Shown here: piece after piece, positions 12,964-15,878 of the stretch | How the letters are laid out: each line of letters starts with the position of its first letter | Numbering within the stretch: position 1 is the first letter of the stretch | Origin: DATGMB01 sp035293845 | GTDB lineage: Bacteria; Acidobacteriota; Terriglobia; Bryobacterales; Bryobacteraceae | DNA: 15,878 nucleotides | Assembly: GCA_035293845.1 (NCBI GenBank) | Contig: DATGMB010000133.1 | Location: 1 to 15,878, forward strand | Direction: 5' to 3' | The notes under the pieces: generated by a model | What the model was told of the DNA's origin: nothing | Databases searched by the model: none | Seen by the model: the letters and a program-made list of their open reading frames with translations, nothing else | Program-made: the position numbers and the translations under genes

Positions 12964-15393
12964 CGGGACGTCCGATTTGGCTTGAAAATGCTGAGGAGCA
13001 ACCCGGGTTTCACGGTTCTTGCGGTACTGACCCTCGCCCTGGGGATTGCTGTGAACACCACCGTGTTTTCCTGGATCTATGCGGTGCTCTTGCACCCGCT
13101 GCCGGGCGCGCACGATGTAGAGCATCTGGCCCTGATCGAAACCACAACGCCGAATGGCGCTAACTCGTACCTCGACTACCGCGATTACCGTGACAGTCTG
13201 AAGCAGGTGGCCGCCGTGGCGATCGCGCGCTTCACCCCGCTCAACGTGAGCGACAGGGGCCGCCCGGAGCGTGCGTGGGCCGAGCTGGTCTCCGCCAACT
13301 ACTTCGATGTGCTGAAGGTGAAACCGGTGCTCGGACGGACGTTTCTGCCCGAGGAAGGGCGCGAACGCGAAGGTGGGTACCCGGTCGCGGTGATCAGCTA
13401 CCGGATGTGGCAGAACCGGTTCCACGCCGACCCGAAAGTTTTAGGCAGTACGATTCGGCTGAACCGGCACGAGCTGACGATCATCGGCGTAGCGCCGCCG
13501 GAGTTCCACGGGTCGCTTGTGGGCGTGGTGCTCGATCTCTGGATGCCGGTGACCATGGCCACCGCCATGGGGACGGGCGACGGCACGCTGCATTTTCGCG
13601 GTACCCGGGACATCACTTCGACGATTGTGCGGCTGAAGCCGGGTGTCACGATCGAACAGGCGAGCGCCGAAGTGGAGGCGCTCTCGCGGCAGCTCGAAGC
13701 GGCGAATCCCGCGACGAACCGCGGTGTGGCGGCGTGCGTAACGCCAATCTGGAAAGGACGTGTGGGAGCGCAGGGCCTGCTCCTGGAGCCATTGCGAATC
13801 CTCATGGCGGTATGCGTGCTGCTCCTGCTCGTTGTCTGCGCGAACGTGGCCAACCTGCTGCTGGCCCGTGCGGTCTCGCGGCAGAGAGAATTCGGAGTGC
13901 GGCTGGCGCTCGGAGCACGGCGCGGCAGGCTCGCGCGGCAGCTACTCACGGAGACCCTTCTGTTGGCCATGGGGGGAGCTTCGATTGGAGTGCTGCTGGT
14001 GATGTGGATGGGCCAGTCGCTCTCCAAACTGATGCCGGCGATGGATATTCCGATTGACTTGAGCGGCGGGTTAAACGTGCCCACACTGGGATTTACCCTG
14101 GGGATCGTTGTGGTCGCTACGCTGGCCTCGGGCACGGTGCCGGCGCTATTGTCGGCGCGGGCGGACCTGAGTGAGACGCTCAATCAAGGCGGCCGGGCTG
14201 GAGGCACCGGGACGAACTCGCACCGCCTGCGTGGCCTGCTTGTGACAGGGGAGGTGGCGATGGCGATGATAGCGCTCATCGGAGCGGGGCTGTTCTTCCG
14301 CAGCTTTCAAAACGCGAGCAGCGTGCAACCGGGCTTCGATATGACGAACCTTTCGATGTCGCAGTTCTATCTCTCCAACGCGGGGTACTCTGCCCATGAG
14401 CAGCATCTGTTCTGCCGCAAGTTGCGCGAGCGGATGGAGGCGCAGCCTGGCGTCCTCGGGGTGACCTACTCGGACGTGATCCCGCTGGCCACGCCGGGCA
14501 ACTCGATGCCTTACCATCAACTCGAGGTGGACGGCTATATTCCGCGCCGGGACGAACAAATGATTCTCCAGCGTGCGACGGTCCCTCCCGGCTATTTCAG
14601 GCTCATGGGCATCCCGCTGCTGGAGGGTCGCGACTTCACCGAGATGGACGGAGAGGGTAGGCCGCTGGTGATCGTCGTCAACGAGACCTTCGCGCGCCGA
14701 TTCTTCGGTGGACGCAATCCAATCGGCCGAACAGTTCGCATCGAGCGCAACCCCGCTACCGTGATCGGACTCGTCAAGGACAGCAAATACGACACGCTGC
14801 TTGAGACAAGGCTGCCGTTTTTCTACATTCCGTTCGACCAGTGGTTCGCCCCGGGCCTGAATTTCGCGGTCATGTTGAAGACCAGCGGAGACCCGATGCT
14901 GCTCACGCCTGTGCTGCAGCGGGAAGCTCTCGCGCTGAACCCGGACGCGGTGTTTCACACCAGCCGAATGGAAGACGCGACGGAGGCGTCGCTGTACCCC
15001 CAGAGGGTCGCGGCCACCCTCTTGAGTGTCGTGGGAGCGGTGTGCCTGGTGCTGGCGGCGATTGGGCTTTATTGCGTGATGAGCTACGCGGTGAGCCAGC
15101 GGACGCAGGAACTCGGCGTGCGGCTGGCGCTCGGCGCAAGCCGGAGCGATGTGCTCGTGCTCGTCGTGAGGGAGGGCCTGCGGCTGACGATGCCTGGACT
15201 GGCCGCCGGGATTGCAGCGGCGCTGGGAGCAGCGCGGCTCGTCAGCGGGATGCTGTTTCAGGTGAGCGCCGCCGATCCGGCGACGTTCGCGGCGGCGGCC
15301 ATGTTCCTCGGGTTGGTTGCCGGGATCGCCAGCTATTTGCCGGCAGTTCGTGCTACCCGGTTGGACCCGATGCGGGCAATCCGGTGCCAATAA
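12961..15393 (+). CDS. ADOP-family duplicated MacB/FtsX-like ABC permease without ATPase
   Basis: An 810-residue inner-membrane protein with two MacB-type permease halves. The first half has a transmembrane helix near residues 16-40 (NPGFTVLAVLTLALGIAVNTTVFS), a periplasmic MacB_PCD domain (about 45-250) and an FtsX three-helix core (about 278-400: ILMAVCVLLLLVVCANVANLLLARA, REFGVRLALGARRGRLARQLLTE). The second half repeats this: helix near 425-445 (LLVTGEVAMAMIALIGAGLFF), periplasmic domain about 450-660, and FtsX core about 685-805 (VCLVLAAIGLYCVMSYAVSQRTQELGVRLALGASR). It ends PAVRATRLDPMRAIRCQ, the family-typical tail. No Walker motifs are present; related MacB systems move peptides, lipoproteins or drugs across the envelope using a separate ATPase, which would have to be encoded elsewhere. 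It lacks the roughly 80-residue N-terminal extension found in many ADOP proteins. Its codons favour third-position G more than the C-favouring cassette before it, suggesting a different history. Confidence 0.93.
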   Translation: MRDVRFGLKMLRSNPGFTVLAVLTLALGIAVNTTVFSWIYAVLLHPLPGAHDVEHLALIETTTPNGANSYLDYRDYRDSLKQVAAVAIARFTPLNVSDRGRPERAWAELVSANYFDVLKVKPVLGRTFLPEEGREREGGYPVAVISYRMWQNRFHADPKVLGSTIRLNRHELTIIGVAPPEFHGSLVGVVLDLWMPVTMATAMGTGDGTLHFRGTRDITSTIVRLKPGVTIEQASAEVEALSRQLEAANPATNRGVAACVTPIWKGRVGAQGLLLEPLRILMAVCVLLLLVVCANVANLLLARAVSRQREFGVRLALGARRGRLARQLLTETLLLAMGGASIGVLLVMWMGQSLSKLMPAMDIPIDLSGGLNVPTLGFTLGIVVVATLASGTVPALLSARADLSETLNQGGRAGGTGTNSHRLRGLLVTGEVAMAMIALIGAGLFFRSFQNASSVQPGFDMTNLSMSQFYLSNAGYSAHEQHLFCRKLRERMEAQPGVLGVTYSDVIPLATPGNSMPYHQLEVDGYIPRRDEQMILQRATVPPGYFRLMGIPLLEGRDFTEMDGEGRPLVIVVNETFARRFFGGRNPIGRTVRIERNPATVIGLVKDSKYDTLLETRLPFFYIPFDQWFAPGLNFAVMLKTSGDPMLLTPVLQREALALNPDAVFHTSRMEDATEASLYPQRVAATLLSVVGAVCLVLAAIGLYCVMSYAVSQRTQELGVRLALGASRSDVLVLVVREGLRLTMPGLAAGIAAALGAARLVSGMLFQVSAADPATFAAAAMFLGLVAGIASYLPAVRATRLDPMRAIRCQ

Positions 15394-15444
15394 CCCGTCC
15401 CTGCGGAAGCCGCATGGATAAACTCAGTTCACCCGGAAAGTTGG

Positions 15445-15472
15445 CCTCCTCGCGTCAACCTCCTCGCATCAA
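15445..15472. repeat. Head-to-tail 14-bp tandem duplication
   Basis: CCTCCTCGCGTCAA (15445-15458) is followed immediately by CCTCCTCGCATCAA (15459-15472), with one mismatch. It is non-coding and probably arose by slippage or a small duplication. Confidence 0.7.
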
Positions 15473-15560
15473 CTTGACGAAAAACGTCCGGCACGGATCA
15501 TTGGTCCGGGCCGAGGTCAGTCGGCGGAACGACGGCTATCCGTCCGTTGGCCGGAATCGC

Positions 15561-15596
15561 CGGGTGGGGATCGCAACGTGAGTCTAAACTCACCCG
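15561..15596. other. Alternative hairpins sharing one arm
   Basis: GTGAGT (15578-15583) pairs with ACTCAC (15588-15593) around a four-base loop. CGGGTG (15561-15566) can instead pair with CACCCG (15591-15596), so the CAC at 15591-15593 is shared and the two stems compete. It has no T-tract. It lies about 65 bases beyond the end of the minus-strand TPR gene and about 185 bases after the permease stop, so it could be a 3'-end structure for either gene. Confidence 0.35.
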
Positions 15597-15660
15597 AGGT
15601 CAACATATATATGATGCAGGGCGAACGGCTATGCAGGCAGGTGAGAGGTGAGGACAACCA

Positions 15661-15878
15661 CTATCTCTCGAGGCCTACCCTTCGCAATAGATCACGAAAC
15701 CGTTTGTCCCCTCGCAGTGGGTCCAGACGGGGATCGGCCTTGAGTTTGGCCAACCCTCTGGATCGCTCCTGAAACGCCCGTTCCAACCATTCCAGCGCCC
15801 GATCGTTTTCTCCCAGCCCCACGTAGATCAGAGCCCGCGGGAAACTCGATACATAACGCCGCGTTGCGAGTTCGTCAA
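15661..15878 (-). CDS. C-terminal fragment of a TPR-containing protein (runs off right edge)
   Basis: The reverse strand is open from the right edge to a TAG at 15663-15661, giving the last 71 residues of a larger protein. The sequence includes FPRALIYVGLGENDRALEWL, ERAFQERSRGLAKLKADPRL and DPLRGDKRFRDLLRRVGLER. A last TPR unit (ALIYVGLGENDRALEWLERAFQERS) followed by LKADPRLDPLRGDKRFRDLLRRVGL is the characteristic tail of many acidobacterial Ser/Thr kinase-TPR or winged-helix-TPR regulators. The N-terminal effector domain is outside the window, so the class cannot be decided. It faces the permease gene across a 267-bp non-coding gap. Confidence 0.75.
   Translation of the reverse strand, partial: DELATRRYVSSFPRALIYVGLGENDRALEWLERAFQERSRGLAKLKADPRLDPLRGDKRFRDLLRRVGLER

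Larger units (their letters stand above)
15394..15660. other. Intergenic region between the permease gene and the convergent TPR gene
   Basis: 267 bp with no supported gene. It holds a small hairpin TGCGG-AAG-CCGCA (15402-15414) nine bases after the permease stop but without a T-tract, a 14-bp tandem duplication (15445-15472), and a GTGAGT/ACTCAC hairpin (15578-15593). Short open frames here are low-complexity and lack ribosome-binding sites. Confidence 0.6.

Noticed and set aside
15578..15772. A 64-codon open frame on the plus strand near the right edge
   Set aside because: It has no ribosome-binding site and its second half is antisense to the TPR-protein C-terminus at 15661-15878.

Overview
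The window is GC-rich chromosomal DNA, most likely from an Acidobacteriota member of the Solibacter/Bryobacterales type. Three things point there: a very large Oar-like TonB-dependent receptor with an N-terminal carboxypeptidase-regulatory-like domain, a duplicated orphan MacB/FtsX permease (the 'ADOP' family) with no ATPase, and a secreted FG-GAP/ASPIC-UnbV (CRTAC1-type) protein. Taxonomy is inferred from gene families; there is no rRNA in the window. I see no tRNA, rRNA, CRISPR array or intact mobile element.

Layout. (1) 1-1113, minus: the N-terminal 371 residues of a Tat-exported TIM-barrel glycosidase-like protein that runs off the left edge. (2) 1180-5054, plus: three exported proteins in tandem: a twin-arginine NIPSNAP-type protein, a DsbA-like thiol-disulfide protein with an extra Cys-rich N-terminal domain, and a PQQ-dependent dehydrogenase fused to a small cytochrome c whose haem motif reads CX3CH. 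(3) 5064-6557, minus: a 497-residue cytoplasmic protein of unknown family, convergent with the dehydrogenase (9 bp between stop codons). (4) 6558-6834: a divergent control region with a good sigma70-type promoter facing right, a weaker one facing left, and a cluster of ACGTTCG/CGAACGT repeats over the left-facing start. (5) 6835-12815, plus: TonB-dependent receptor, secreted TPR protein and secreted FG-GAP/ASPIC protein, a tightly packed cassette. (6) 12961-15393, plus: the ADOP permease, in a visibly different codon style, preceded by a short 21-bp-period repeat. (7) 15394-15660: intergenic with a 14-bp tandem duplication and hairpins. (8) 15661-15878, minus: C-terminal 71 residues of a TPR-containing protein that runs off the right edge.

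How they may work together. Most of the window is envelope biology. The receptor, TPR protein and FG-GAP protein look like a surface uptake or binding unit. The NIPSNAP, DsbA-like and PQQ/cytochrome proteins look like a periplasmic redox group in which the thiol-disulfide protein could serve the disulfide or haem-ligating cysteines of exported partners (inference).

The most notable non-coding signals are two. First, a -10-like hexamer (TACAAT, CACAAT or TAGATT) lies exactly six bases before four start codons (1113 minus, 2023, 2946, 10145). This puts the transcription start on the first base of the start codon, so these genes may be leaderless. Second, a classical intrinsic terminator hairpin after the receptor gene lies inside the signal-peptide codons of the TPR gene, which could uncouple or attenuate expression of the last two genes of the cassette.
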